A DNA stretch of 64,000 nucleotides from Bacteroides timonensis (GCF_000513195.1 NZ_CBVI010000023.1:62001-126000); one strand, 5' to 3'; shown: positions 54,655-63,372, counted from the first letter of the stretch. The notes: a model not told the origin generated them from the letters alone. Numbers and translations: made by a program.

Positions 54655-55689
54655 ATGAAAAAGAAATTAGCATATATCGGACTGGCTTCATTACTCTTGT
54701 CTTTCACCGCGTGCGAAAGCTCTGACAATGAATTCTCCGACTTCGATTATCAAACTGTATATTTTGCCAATCAATATGGTTTGCGTACCATTGAATTGGG
54801 AGAAGACGAATTCCTCGATAACTCTTTAGATAATCAGCACAAAGTATCCATTAAAGCTGCTTGGGGTGGTGGTTATACCAACCGCAAGAATGTAATTATT
54901 GATACTCAGGTAGATGAATCGCTTTGCGAAAACCTCTATTTCAAAGGAAGTAACACTCCTGTTACCCCTATGCCCACCTCCTACTACACCCTGGCCGCTA
55001 ACCAGATCAATATTCCCAAGGGTGAAGTTATAGGTGGTGTGGAAGTACAGTTTACCGATGCATTCTTTGCCGATAAAAAGACTCTTGATAATTATTACGT
55101 GATTCCTCTGAAGATGACAGGCGTACAGGGTGCAGACTCCATCCTTCAGGGTAAGGCAGTCGTAGCAAACCCCATGTTGACAAATAGTGGCGACTGGAGT
55201 GTACAACCCAAGAATTTTGTACTCTATGCTGTAAAGTATGTCAACCCCTGGCATGGTGAGTACCTGCGTCGTGGAGTGGATCAAGCTGTGATAAACGGCG
55301 TTCCTTCGCAATTGGTACGCCATCAGCAATATGTAGAGAAGGATGAGAAAGTAAATATTACAACTGAAAGCCTGAAAGACAATATTCTATCCTTATCAAC
55401 CAAGGACGCGCAAGGTAATCTTTTCAATTACAACCTCAGCTTGACTTTTACCGAAGATGGTAATTGCACAGTAGGTAGTACTTCCGACGATTTCATCATT
55501 TCCGGTACCGGTAAATTTGTGAAGAAGGGCGAAAAGAACAGCCTTGGCGGTAAAGATCGTAATGCTATCTATCTGGACTATACAATTGACTTTAAAACCA
55601 AAAACATGCAGTACGCCACCAAAGATACGTTGGTGTTAAGCAGTCGTGCCGTACAAGGTGGCAAGTCATTTGAGATAGAAATAAGATAG
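54655..55689 (+). CDS. DUF1735/DUF5627-type surface lipoprotein
   Basis: 344 aa, lipobox SFTACESSDNEFSD with acidic residues after Cys (surface-export type). The N-terminal beta domain (about 30-150; TVYFANQYGLRTIELGEDEF, YYTLAANQINIPKGEVIGGVEVQFTD) matches the DUF1735 pattern of SusE-position proteins. The C-terminal half (about 175-344; FVLYAVKYVNPWHGEYLRRGVDQ) resembles DUF5627. Domain names are from memory and not certain. It sits 36 bases after susD, ahead of the GH10-like gene. Surface glycan binding is inferred from position. Confidence 0.8.
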   Translation: MKKKLAYIGLASLLLSFTACESSDNEFSDFDYQTVYFANQYGLRTIELGEDEFLDNSLDNQHKVSIKAAWGGGYTNRKNVIIDTQVDESLCENLYFKGSNTPVTPMPTSYYTLAANQINIPKGEVIGGVEVQFTDAFFADKKTLDNYYVIPLKMTGVQGADSILQGKAVVANPMLTNSGDWSVQPKNFVLYAVKYVNPWHGEYLRRGVDQAVINGVPSQLVRHQQYVEKDEKVNITTESLKDNILSLSTKDAQGNLFNYNLSLTFTEDGNCTVGSTSDDFIISGTGKFVKKGEKNSLGGKDRNAIYLDYTIDFKTKNMQYATKDTLVLSSRAVQGGKSFEIEIR

Positions 55690-55723
55690 TATTATCTTGT
55701 ATAAACGTTTAAACAAAGAAAAC

Positions 55724-57937
55724 ATGAAATACTTTAATCATAAGATAATCGGTATTGCCATGATGTGTGTAACGGTTATGGCATGCACCGATAAGTATGA
55801 CTGCAACCTTCAGGTAGAAAAGCCTGAAGAAGTGGCCAACAGCGAATACCTGGCCAGCTTTGATTTGCTGAAATCGTACATTACCCGCGATGCCAGTTCT
55901 CCGTTCAAGTTTACGGCAAACTTGTCTTCAACAGACTTTTTAAAGAAAGACATTGCTTACAGCACCATACTTAGCAATTTTGATGGTGTAGATATTGGCG
56001 GTTCCTTCACTACCTCCAACTCTTTGAAAGAGGATGGCTCTTACGATTTTGGCGGAATGCAATTAGTATTCGACGCTATTAAAGGAACTGACATAACAGT
56101 TTATGGCGGTACACTTTGTTCCAACCAGGGACAATGCACCGCTTACTATAATGAACTAATCCAACCCATCATTATTCCCTTCGTACCCGAAAAAGGTAAA
56201 ACTGTGATTTGTGACTTCGAGAATGATGAACTAGGTAAAGCTTACGGTATGACCGGAGGAAGTCAGGCTGTGGTAGAAAACGACCCTGATGGGAAGAGTG
56301 GTAAAGCACTGCATGTAGGTACCGACGATAACAAAGCTGCCTATTCACATCCTAAGTTCAACGTCAAGTTACCGGAAGGTCGAAAACTGGGCGATTACGT
56401 CAATCTGACCATTGATATGCGTATTGTAAACGAAGACGGTATATATGGAGCCGGTATGAGAGTCTTTATTAATGGAAAAGAGTTCAACGTTGGCATGAAT
56501 GCTAAAACTTTCGGTTGTAATCCCAACACTTGGAATCGTGGAGCGGTCATCAGCTTAAATAGCGCCACAGCTCCAGGCTTCATCCTGCCGAATGAAATGA
56601 AAGGGCTTACTGAATTTGAACTTGCCGTTGGTTCTGCCTCCGGAGGAGCACAATACTTCCTCGACAATATCGTGATGAATTATGAGCTTCCCGGAACAGG
56701 TGTTACTAAAATCGATTTTAAAAAAGATGAACTTGGCACGTCTTATCCGATGACTAATGGTAATCAAGCAATAATAGAAGATGATCCTGAAGGCAGTGGC
56801 AAAGTGCTACATGTAGGTACAGCCGCTACTCCTTGCAATAGATCTTATCCTAAATTCACAGTAAAATTGCAAAACGGAAGAACGTTAGGTGACTACATAG
56901 GCCTTTCGCTCGACATGTACCTGATAGATGGTAAAGGTGGCTGGGGTGACGGCATGCGGGTAGTGATTAACGGGCAAGAATTCAACTGTGGCTATGGACC
57001 GTTCAACTTCGGTTGTGAAGCTGACAAATGGGGACGAGACAAAATTTATATCACATTCCTGAAAGAAGGTGAAGAAACGGGTAAGGGAAAGATCGCTATT
57101 CCCAATTCCATGAAGGATTTGACCGAGATAGAACTGGCCGTAGGTTCAGGCTCTGCCGAGTGGCATGCTTACATCGATAATATCAACCTTCACTGGAAAG
57201 CCGATGATACCATCATCGAGAAAACTCCCGAAGAGAAAAAGAACATCTTCACGGAAGAGATGAATAAATGGATCGGTGGTATAGTAAATGCCGGTGGTGA
57301 ATCTGTAAAAGTATGGAATATTGTAGGCGAACCACTTGACAAGACCATGGATGCCAACACCTTCAACTGGGGTGAATACTTGGGCGAAGTAGAATATGCA
57401 CGTACAGCCGTGAAACAGGCTCGTGACACAGCGAAAATTGATCTTAACCTCTTCGTCAGCAATACTTTCAATCAATCTGATGAGATGGGACAGAAAGCCG
57501 ATGAATTGATTGCATTGGTAAAATCCTGGGAAGCAGATGATGTAACCCGTATTGACGGATACAACATCCTTCTTCATGCGGTTTATTCCAAAGATGCCAC
57601 TTCCCAGAAAGCCAATGAAGAGATGATTTCCGAATTGTTCGACAAGCTGGCACAGACCGGTAAACTGATACGTGTATCCGACCTCAGCATGATGGTGGAA
57701 GATACAGAGGGTAAGTTCATCCAGACCGGTAAACTGACCGCTGATGAACGGAGTGCCGCAGCCAACTATATAGCTTTCATCATGAAAGAATATCGGAAAA
57801 CTATCGCATCGGACAAGCAATATGGCATATCCATTTCAAGTATGACCGAAACCAGTACCGGTAACAAGATTTGCCCCTGGACTTCGGGATACAATCGAAA
57901 TGGAATGTATGAAGGAATAGTTGAAGGATTGAAATAA
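55724..57937 (+). CDS. GH10-like surface lipoprotein split by two CBM-like modules; catalytic signatures lost
   Basis: 737 aa from the ATG at 55724, lipobox TVMACTDKYDC (Cys21). A GH10 N-terminal half (about 35-155) is interrupted by two related beta-sandwich modules (about 158-322 and 326-492; both show DELGxxYxMTxGxQA, GKxLHVGT and LAVGS), then GH10 resumes (about 503-737). At the GHTLVWHxQ position it reads GGTLCSNQ (128-135). The acid/base motif VVNE is IVGE (Glu536 kept). The nucleophile motif TELD is SDLS, with Asp653 in place of Glu. The conserved Trp of the C-terminal block is absent. So it is probably a xylan-binding pseudoenzyme. Active Bacteroides GH10s with inserted CBMs exist at this operon position, so assay is decisive. 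Confidence 0.82.
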   Translation: MKYFNHKIIGIAMMCVTVMACTDKYDCNLQVEKPEEVANSEYLASFDLLKSYITRDASSPFKFTANLSSTDFLKKDIAYSTILSNFDGVDIGGSFTTSNSLKEDGSYDFGGMQLVFDAIKGTDITVYGGTLCSNQGQCTAYYNELIQPIIIPFVPEKGKTVICDFENDELGKAYGMTGGSQAVVENDPDGKSGKALHVGTDDNKAAYSHPKFNVKLPEGRKLGDYVNLTIDMRIVNEDGIYGAGMRVFINGKEFNVGMNAKTFGCNPNTWNRGAVISLNSATAPGFILPNEMKGLTEFELAVGSASGGAQYFLDNIVMNYELPGTGVTKIDFKKDELGTSYPMTNGNQAIIEDDPEGSGKVLHVGTAATPCNRSYPKFTVKLQNGRTLGDYIGLSLDMYLIDGKGGWGDGMRVVINGQEFNCGYGPFNFGCEADKWGRDKIYITFLKEGEETGKGKIAIPNSMKDLTEIELAVGSGSAEWHAYIDNINLHWKADDTIIEKTPEEKKNIFTEEMNKWIGGIVNAGGESVKVWNIVGEPLDKTMDANTFNWGEYLGEVEYARTAVKQARDTAKIDLNLFVSNTFNQSDEMGQKADELIALVKSWEADDVTRIDGYNILLHAVYSKDATSQKANEEMISELFDKLAQTGKLIRVSDLSMMVEDTEGKFIQTGKLTADERSAAANYIAFIMKEYRKTIASDKQYGISISSMTETSTGNKICPWTSGYNRNGMYEGIVEGLK

Positions 57938-57948
57938 CCCGAAGTATA

Positions 57949-59589
57949 ATGAAACTATTTATTAGAAATCTATGCATTTTTCTGATGGGAATGTCATGTT
58001 GGGCATGCTCTGATAATAATAATGCGGAGACTGATGATAGCGGGAAGGGCGCATATGCGCTCTTCCTAAAAAAGTCAATTACAGTGAGTGCCGGTGAAAA
58101 TCAGACGGAGGTCGTTATAGAGTGGGCAAAAACCTCCTGGGAGATAACCTTCGAACAGGGAGATATTGTAAAAAGTATAACTCCGATGTCAGGTGGAAGC
58201 AGTGATGGAGAAAAGCAGTACACAAAAATCCAAGTGGTTTGCAATGCTAACGCTTCAATGAAACAACGTACACAGACTATTCACATTACTGACCTAACCA
58301 ACAAGCAGACTACTGATTTATTGATAGAGCAGGAACCGGCCTTCAAGTCTGTTACACTTAATATTGACCCTACGGTAAAATATCAGCCGATAGCAGGATT
58401 CGGTGGAATGTACAATCCTAAAATTTGGTGTGGCGGAAACCTCATTTCTGACCGGCAATTAGACCAAATGTATGGTGAAGGCGGATTGGGCTACTCCATC
58501 CTTCGCCTGATGGTTTATCCCAACGAATCTGATTGGAATGCTGATGTCGAAGCGGCTAAAGCGGCACAGGCCAATGGAGCAATAGTTTTTGCATGTCCGT
58601 GGGACTGTACAGATGCTCTCTCCGAGCAAATCAAGGTGAACGGCAAAGAAGTAAAACATCTCAAAAAAGAAAACTATGGAGCATACGCCGATCATCTTAT
58701 CCGTTATATCAATTTCATGAAACAGAATGGAGTAGATCTTTATGCCATATCTGTTCAGAACGAACCGGATATGGACTTTACTTACTGGACACCTCAGGAA
58801 GTGGTAGATTTTGTGAAGCAATACGGTGCCAAAATCCGTGAAACCGGAGTCAGACTGATGTCTCCCGAAGCATGTGGTACACCGCCCGAATACACGGATC
58901 CGATAATCAATGATGCCGGAGCATTTGCACAGACCGATATTATTGCAGGACATCTTTATCAAGGTTTTACAGACCTGGATAATGGATACGTCAAAAATCG
59001 TCACGATTACATCTGCGGTCTCTATCCTCGCATCCATGGAAAGACCTGGTGGATGACGGAACATCTCTTTAATGACGGAGAAAAATCAGATGATCCGTCA
59101 GCATGGGAATTCCAAAAGTGGCAATACTGCCTCAACCATCTTGGCAAAGAAATCCACATGTGTATGGAGGGCTATTGCAGTGCATACGTATACTGGTATT
59201 TAAAGCGTTTCTATGGATTGATGGGCGATAATGACAAGCGCAGCCCGGTGGGTGAAGGTGAAATTGCTAAGAATGGTTACATCATGGCCCATTACGCGCA
59301 GTACGCCACAGGTACTACCCGTATTAAAGCTGTCACGAATAATACAGGAATATGTGCCACAGCCTACATCAATGAAACTGGAAATGAAGTAACGGTTGTA
59401 TTGCTGAATTTCACTGGAGCCACCCAGTGTATAGAAATACCGTTGGCAGGAATGAAGCGTGCAAGTGCCGTTGAAACCAATGAAAACAAAAATATGGAAG
59501 TTATCAGTACTGAGATGCTGGAATCTGGTGAGGGTGTATATGTACTGTTGTCCGGTAACAGCATAGTCTCTGTCCGGTTGACCTTATAA
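57949..59589 (+). CDS. GH30 endo-xylanase-like lipoprotein (probable glucuronoxylanase)
   Basis: 546 aa, lipoprotein signal (MGMSCWACSDNNNAETDDSG). A BACON-type beta domain (about 40-130; KKSITVSAGENQTEVVIEW) precedes a GH30 (beta/alpha)8 barrel (about 140-455) with acid/base Glu272 in SVQNEPDMDFTYW and nucleophile Glu371 in WWMTEHLFNDGE, then a beta side domain. Compact length and QNEPD/MTEH context favour subfamily 8, whose members cut xylan next to glucuronic acid side groups. That fits the GH115 alpha-glucuronidase in the same locus. Starts 11 bases after the GH10-like gene; last gene of the operon. Confidence 0.9.
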   Translation: MKLFIRNLCIFLMGMSCWACSDNNNAETDDSGKGAYALFLKKSITVSAGENQTEVVIEWAKTSWEITFEQGDIVKSITPMSGGSSDGEKQYTKIQVVCNANASMKQRTQTIHITDLTNKQTTDLLIEQEPAFKSVTLNIDPTVKYQPIAGFGGMYNPKIWCGGNLISDRQLDQMYGEGGLGYSILRLMVYPNESDWNADVEAAKAAQANGAIVFACPWDCTDALSEQIKVNGKEVKHLKKENYGAYADHLIRYINFMKQNGVDLYAISVQNEPDMDFTYWTPQEVVDFVKQYGAKIRETGVRLMSPEACGTPPEYTDPIINDAGAFAQTDIIAGHLYQGFTDLDNGYVKNRHDYICGLYPRIHGKTWWMTEHLFNDGEKSDDPSAWEFQKWQYCLNHLGKEIHMCMEGYCSAYVYWYLKRFYGLMGDNDKRSPVGEGEIAKNGYIMAHYAQYATGTTRIKAVTNNTGICATAYINETGNEVTVVLLNFTGATQCIEIPLAGMKRASAVETNENKNMEVISTEMLESGEGVYVLLSGNSIVSVRLTL

Positions 59590-59643
59590 TTGCATGAAGT
59601 GATATGGAACCACTCAAGTAGTTCATATTCTCCCCAAATGGTA

Positions 59644-59693
59644 AGTGTTGCCAAAGCAAAACAAAAAATTGCTTTGTGCAACACTTTTTTTTA
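59644..59693 (+). terminator. terminator of the xylan operon
   Basis: AGTGTTGCCAAAGCAA (59644-59659) pairs with TTGCTTTGTGCAACACT (59669-59685), about 15 base pairs with one bulge, followed by eight T residues. Confidence 0.9.
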
Positions 59694-59699
59694 TTTTTG
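59692..59699 (+). promoter_or_regulatory. candidate -7 box for the sigma factor gene
   Basis: TATTTTTG matches TAnnTTTG and overlaps the U-tract of the xylan terminator. TTTG at 59673-59676 is 15 bases upstream, closer than usual. The leader would be about 33 bases. Confidence 0.45.
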
Positions 59700-59738
59700 A
59701 TGTCACGTTCGCTTTACACGTTCGTCTTAGTAATGTAA

Positions 59739-60260
59739 ATGGAACTCAAACAATTTAAAATATCCGTTCTACCCCTCCGCAATAAGCTATTGAATTATGC
59801 GCGGAAGTTGACCGAAAGTCCGGACGATGCAGAAGATGCCGTACAAGAAGTCCTGCTCAAGCTATGGAACAAAAGACTTGAACTGGAACAGTACCGCAAC
59901 ATTGAAGCATTCGCCATGACCATGACACATAATCTCTGCATGGATATGTGGCGCACCAGGCATACCGCCAGCGTACCGTTAGAGTATGTACAGGATGCCA
60001 CTCCCAGTGGAACACCGGAACGGTTGCTTGAGATAAAAGACGAGATCCGTCTGATGCATGAAATTATTAATTCATTGCCTACCTTGCAGCGCACCATCAT
60101 GCGGATGAAAGACATCGAGGAGTATGAAACGGAAGAGATCGCCGATATCACAGGCTGTAATCCGGAAGCCATCCGAAGTAACCTGTCGAGAGCGCGAAAG
60201 AAAGTGAGAGAAATTTACCTGCAAACCGTACAAGAAAAAATAAGGAGGAAACAAGTATGA
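59739..60260 (+). CDS. ECF-type RNA polymerase sigma factor
   Basis: 173 aa. Sigma region 2 (NKLLNYARKLTESPDDAEDAVQEVLLKLWNKR, about 15-48; AFAMTMTHNLCMDMWRTRH) and region 4 (LPTLQRTIMRMKDIEEYETEEIADITGCNPEAIRSNLSRARKKV, about 112-157). It directs RNA polymerase to a small regulon, usually under anti-sigma control. The next gene overlaps its stop by four bases (ATGA) and encodes a membrane protein, the expected anti-sigma. It is not followed by a FecR/SusC pair, so it is not the glycan-transport sigma type. Confidence 0.92.
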   Translation: MELKQFKISVLPLRNKLLNYARKLTESPDDAEDAVQEVLLKLWNKRLELEQYRNIEAFAMTMTHNLCMDMWRTRHTASVPLEYVQDATPSGTPERLLEIKDEIRLMHEIINSLPTLQRTIMRMKDIEEYETEEIADITGCNPEAIRSNLSRARKKVREIYLQTVQEKIRRKQV

Positions 60261-60673
60261 AGATAGAAGAATTAATAGACCGCTATTTCGAAGGACAGAC
60301 CTCATGTGAGGAAGAACGCGAATTACGCAGTTTCTTCACGCAAGAAAATGTACCGGAATCGTTACAAGTATATCGTCCCTTGTTTGTCTGCCTGGATCAG
60401 GAAGCAAAAGCATTCCGACAAGAAAGTGCTCCTGTTAAAAAGCCTTCCTTCCGCCGTCGCTTTATTTACACAGCGGGAGGAATAGCAGCCGGAATTTTAT
60501 TAGTGATCGGCATTGCCGGTACGCAGCGATACCTTCACCCCACTCCGGAAAATTACGTCATTATCGACGGCAAGCAATACACGGATGCAAACCTGGTGCA
60601 TGAACAAGCCCTTGCTGCTTTCCGAGATATGCGAACTACGGAAGATGAAGTGCTTGATCTGATGTTTGAATAA
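60257..60673 (+). CDS. single-pass membrane protein, probable anti-sigma factor
   Basis: 138 aa. A short acidic cytoplasmic domain (MKIEELIDRYFEGQTSCEEERELRSFF, about 1-35) has the size and pattern of anti-sigma N termini. A membrane helix follows at about 69-88 (FIYTAGGIAAGILLVIGIAG), then a 50-residue periplasmic tail. Overlap with the sigma gene by four bases supports coupled translation. No zinc-finger HxxxCxxC motif is seen. The role is inferred from position. Confidence 0.75.
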   Translation: MKIEELIDRYFEGQTSCEEERELRSFFTQENVPESLQVYRPLFVCLDQEAKAFRQESAPVKKPSFRRRFIYTAGGIAAGILLVIGIAGTQRYLHPTPENYVIIDGKQYTDANLVHEQALAAFRDMRTTEDEVLDLMFE

Positions 60674-60697
60674 TAAAAAGAACTAATAGATACAATT

Positions 60698-61141
60698 ATG
60701 AAAAAGTTCACTCATACCCTGCTATGCTGCCTGCTGCTCTTGTTCAGTATCGGCATGTATGCCCAAAAAGGACTGCAAATAGCATCCGTATTTCAGAAAT
60801 ACGGCAATGAGAAAGGGGCCACTTACGTGGAACTGTCCAAAATGTTATCCAAGAATTGGGACATCACCCATTACCAAAGCCTGAAACTGGCAAAGGCAGA
60901 AAAAGCATTACCGGATATCTACCGGTGTCTGGAATCCGACCGGGAACATGCCAGAAAAATAAAAGAAGTGGTGACAGACGGACGTATTCAATCGGGATAC
61001 TACCAGTTACCTCCGGTAAAGGATAAAATAAACCGCTTCATCTTATTCCGACTCGGTAAGAAGGGAGAAGCCACACTTATCTATATCGAAGGCGAAATAG
61101 ACAGTGACGACCTTGTCACACTGATATTCAGCAAAGATTAA
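60698..61141 (+). CDS. small secreted protein of the sigma operon, function unknown
   Basis: 147 aa with signal peptide (LLLFSIGMYAQKGLQI). The mature part is about 125 residues of mixed alpha/beta: VFQKYGNEKGATYVELSKMLSKNWDI, LKLAKAEKALPDIYRCLESDREHARKI, and a beta-rich end (FILFRLGKKGEATLIYIEGEIDSDDL). It resembles the small DUF4252/DUF6108-like secreted proteins often encoded with Bacteroides sigma/anti-sigma pairs. That link is from memory and weak. Confidence 0.75.
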   Translation: MKKFTHTLLCCLLLLFSIGMYAQKGLQIASVFQKYGNEKGATYVELSKMLSKNWDITHYQSLKLAKAEKALPDIYRCLESDREHARKIKEVVTDGRIQSGYYQLPPVKDKINRFILFRLGKKGEATLIYIEGEIDSDDLVTLIFSKD

Positions 61142-61175
61142 TTCTGAAATTTATAAATCACAAATAATAAAACTT

Positions 61176-62051
61176 ATGAAACGAATTTTCTTTTTATTCC
61201 TCATCATGACTTCCATGACAGTCGTGGCACAAGAAAGCATCCCGCAAGATACAACTCTCTATCTCAATGGACGGAAGATCATCATTAAAGAACATGATGG
61301 CAAAATCAAAGTGAAAATGTATGAGGCGAAAGCCGACAATGACACCATCGAAAACACCCAAGTATTTGAAGGTGTGTATCTGGACGGCCGCAGCATTGAA
61401 CGAACCACAACGGTTTCCGTACCTTTCGTGAAGAAGAAAAAAGGCTATTACCGCTTTGATCCTCACTACCCCGCCATCTATTTCGGCTTCAACAAACTGG
61501 CAAGCAATACATTTCAGTACTCTGCCAAAGTACCTCAACTTGGCTCGAAATCCTGGGAATGGGGTATCAATCTGTTTAATACCGGAGTTGCCATAACCCG
61601 TAACAATCATTGGGGATTGACCACCACCCTCGGTTTAGCACGTATCGTCTATAAACTGGATGACAATTACGGCTTTGAAAAAGTAGACGGCATCACCGTT
61701 TGCCAGCAAGCCGAAGATGTGGATTACCAAAAGAGTTGGCTGCGCTATTGGGCTTTCCGTCTGCCTGTCAGTCTGGAATGGCAAACCAAATTCGGCAGTC
61801 GCCGTGCTTTCATTGCCGCTGGTCCGGAAGTGGAATGGCGTGTAGGAGTTAAATCCAGAGCCAAATATGATGATAAGAAACATACTTTGAGTAGCAAGCT
61901 GAATACCCATCCGCTTGGCATGAATCTGCTGCTACAGGCTGGTTATGGTTGCTTGGGGTTCAATGCCCGTTTCGCTCTCACTTCTCTGTTTGAAAAGAAT
62001 AAAGGACCCGAGCTCTATCCGGCTTCTATAGGCATAGGTTGGTATTGGTGA
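61176..62051 (+). CDS. outer-membrane beta-barrel protein, function unknown
   Basis: 291 aa with signal peptide (FLIMTSMTVVAQES). An N-terminal strand region (TTLYLNGRKIIIKEHDGKIKVKMYEA) precedes a barrel of about 8-10 strands (WGINLFNTGVAITRNNHWGLTTTLGLARIVYKL; AFIAAGPEVEWRVGVKSRAKYD; LGMNLLLQAGYGCLGFNARFALTSLFE), ending in aromatic GIGWYW. Last gene of the sigma operon. The operon probably monitors or maintains the envelope, which is inference. Confidence 0.82.
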   Translation: MKRIFFLFLIMTSMTVVAQESIPQDTTLYLNGRKIIIKEHDGKIKVKMYEAKADNDTIENTQVFEGVYLDGRSIERTTTVSVPFVKKKKGYYRFDPHYPAIYFGFNKLASNTFQYSAKVPQLGSKSWEWGINLFNTGVAITRNNHWGLTTTLGLARIVYKLDDNYGFEKVDGITVCQQAEDVDYQKSWLRYWAFRLPVSLEWQTKFGSRRAFIAAGPEVEWRVGVKSRAKYDDKKHTLSSKLNTHPLGMNLLLQAGYGCLGFNARFALTSLFEKNKGPELYPASIGIGWYW

Positions 62052-62077
62052 CAGCATAAAACGTTAATAATTCATTT

Positions 62078-62117
62078 CCCGCCTCGCAACAAAAACTGTG
62101 GGGCGGGCTTGTTTTTG
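62078..62117 (+). terminator. terminator of the sigma operon
   Basis: CCCGCC (62078-62083) pairs with GGCGGG (62102-62107), extendable by a few pairs, followed by CTTGTTTTTG. Confidence 0.8.
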
Positions 62118-62131
62118 TCTATATAGAATTG

Positions 62132-62139
62132 TATCTTTG
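62132..62139 (+). promoter_or_regulatory. promoter -7 box for the MNT/HEPN pair
   Basis: TATCTTTG is a perfect -7 consensus. TTTG at 62114-62117 is only 14 bases upstream and within the terminator U-tract. The leader to 62178 is about 32 bases. Confidence 0.65.
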
Positions 62140-62177
62140 TATCGCTACTCCTTTAACAGCAAGAAAGGAAAAATAGA

Positions 62178-62471
62178 ATGAAAACAACTAATGAAATTCT
62201 CGCCATCCTGCACGAGTTCAAGCAAACAACCGCTGACAAGTACGGCATTGAGAGTCTTGCTCTTGTTGGTTCCGCTGCCCGTGGAGAACAACGGGAGAAC
62301 AGTGATATTGATGTTTGCGTAAAACTACGCAAAACCACCTTTCGTGCCTATATGACGATCAAGGAAGAATTAGAACACCTCTTTCATACAAAAGTTGATT
62401 TAATAACCTTGCATGAGAACATGCGTCAAATGTTCCGGCATAATCTTGAACAAGATGCAATCTACGTCTAA
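62178..62471 (+). CDS. MNT-domain nucleotidyltransferase antitoxin (MntA-like)
   Basis: 97 aa. The minimal nucleotidyltransferase signature is intact: LALVGSAARGEQRENSDIDV (GSxxRG followed by NSDxD, about 28-47). Partner of a HEPN-domain gene that overlaps it by 17 bases. In studied HepT/MntA modules the MNT protein neutralises the HEPN RNase by attaching AMP groups to its active-site tyrosine. Order antitoxin then toxin. Confidence 0.88.
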   Translation: MKTTNEILAILHEFKQTTADKYGIESLALVGSAARGEQRENSDIDVCVKLRKTTFRAYMTIKEELEHLFHTKVDLITLHENMRQMFRHNLEQDAIYV

Positions 62472-62862
62472 ACAAGCATTAATAGATATGCTCCGCTTTG
62501 TAGAAAGCCAAACATCATTCGTCATAAAAACCACCGCCCGGATAAGCAATTATCAAGATTTTCTCAATTCGGACGATGGCATGGTATTGTTCAATTCGAC
62601 CTGTATGTGCCTGCAAACTATCGGTGAAACAATTCGCCAAGTAGATGACCGCACTCATGGGTATCTTTTCTCTCATTATACCGAAACACCATGGAAGCAA
62701 ATTATAGGGATGCGTAATATTATCTCACATGAATATCTCTCAATAGATCCGGAATTGATCTTCGATATTACCAGTGAAGAACTTCCTCCCCTACTCGCTA
62801 GTTTACACCAGATTCTCACAGATATTGATGCCGGACTACGAGATAAAGAGTTGGGAAAATAG
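62455..62862 (+). CDS. HEPN-domain toxin (HepT-like ribonuclease)
   Basis: 135 aa from the ATG at 62455. An in-frame ATG at 62413 would overlap the antitoxin gene by 59 bases. All-helical DUF86/HEPN protein. The catalytic RX4HxY motif is intact as Arg87, His92 and Tyr94 in MRNIISHEY. Tyr94 is the residue modified by MNT partners in characterised pairs. Predicted RNase toxin with the adjacent antitoxin. With a complete motif there is no sign of decay. Confidence 0.88.
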   Translation: MQSTSKQALIDMLRFVESQTSFVIKTTARISNYQDFLNSDDGMVLFNSTCMCLQTIGETIRQVDDRTHGYLFSHYTETPWKQIIGMRNIISHEYLSIDPELIFDITSEELPPLLASLHQILTDIDAGLRDKELGK

Positions 62863-62904
62863 GAATCATCTGTATCATACCGAAAATAAATAATCATTTT
62901 TATT

Positions 62905-63372
62905 ATGACCAAAGAAGAACTTATGAGAAAAGCGATTGAGCTCTCCACGGAGAATGTCGCTAACGGTGGCGGTCCGTTTGGTGCCGTCATTGCCAAAGAT
63001 GGAGAGATCATAGCTACCGGAACGAATCGTGTGACATGCTCATGTGATCCGACAGCGCATGCCGAAGTCAGTGCCATTCGTGCAGCAGCCACCAAATTAG
63101 GAACTTTCAACCTCAGTGGTTGCGAAATCTATACCTCTTGTGAACCCTGCCCCATGTGCCTCGGTGCTATCTATTGGGCCCGACTAGACAAAATGTATTA
63201 TGGAAACAACAAGACTGACGCCAAAAATATAGGTTTCGACGACTCTTTCATATATGATGAAATCGCTTTAAAACCTGCCGACCGCAAACTGCCCTCGGAA
63301 GTATTGCTACACAATGAAGCCATCAAAGCTTTCGAAGCATGGGCCGAGAAAGAAGATAAAATAGAGTATTAA
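62905..63372 (+). CDS. guaD: guanine deaminase (CDA-fold)
   Basis: 155 aa. Zinc site His52 with catalytic Glu54 (TAHAEVSAI) and Cys82/Cys85 (CEPCPMCLGAIYWARLDKMYYG). NGGGPFGAVIAKDGEIIATGTNRV at the N terminus and a C-terminal KAFEAWAEKEDKIEY match GuaD of the cytidine-deaminase fold (B. subtilis type). It deaminates guanine to xanthine. It ends at a strong bidirectional terminator. Confidence 0.9.
   Translation: MTKEELMRKAIELSTENVANGGGPFGAVIAKDGEIIATGTNRVTCSCDPTAHAEVSAIRAAATKLGTFNLSGCEIYTSCEPCPMCLGAIYWARLDKMYYGNNKTDAKNIGFDDSFIYDEIALKPADRKLPSEVLLHNEAIKAFEAWAEKEDKIEY

Noticed and set aside
62413..62454. Earlier start of the HEPN gene
   Set aside because: It would overlap the antitoxin gene by 59 bases and add residues outside the HEPN fold.
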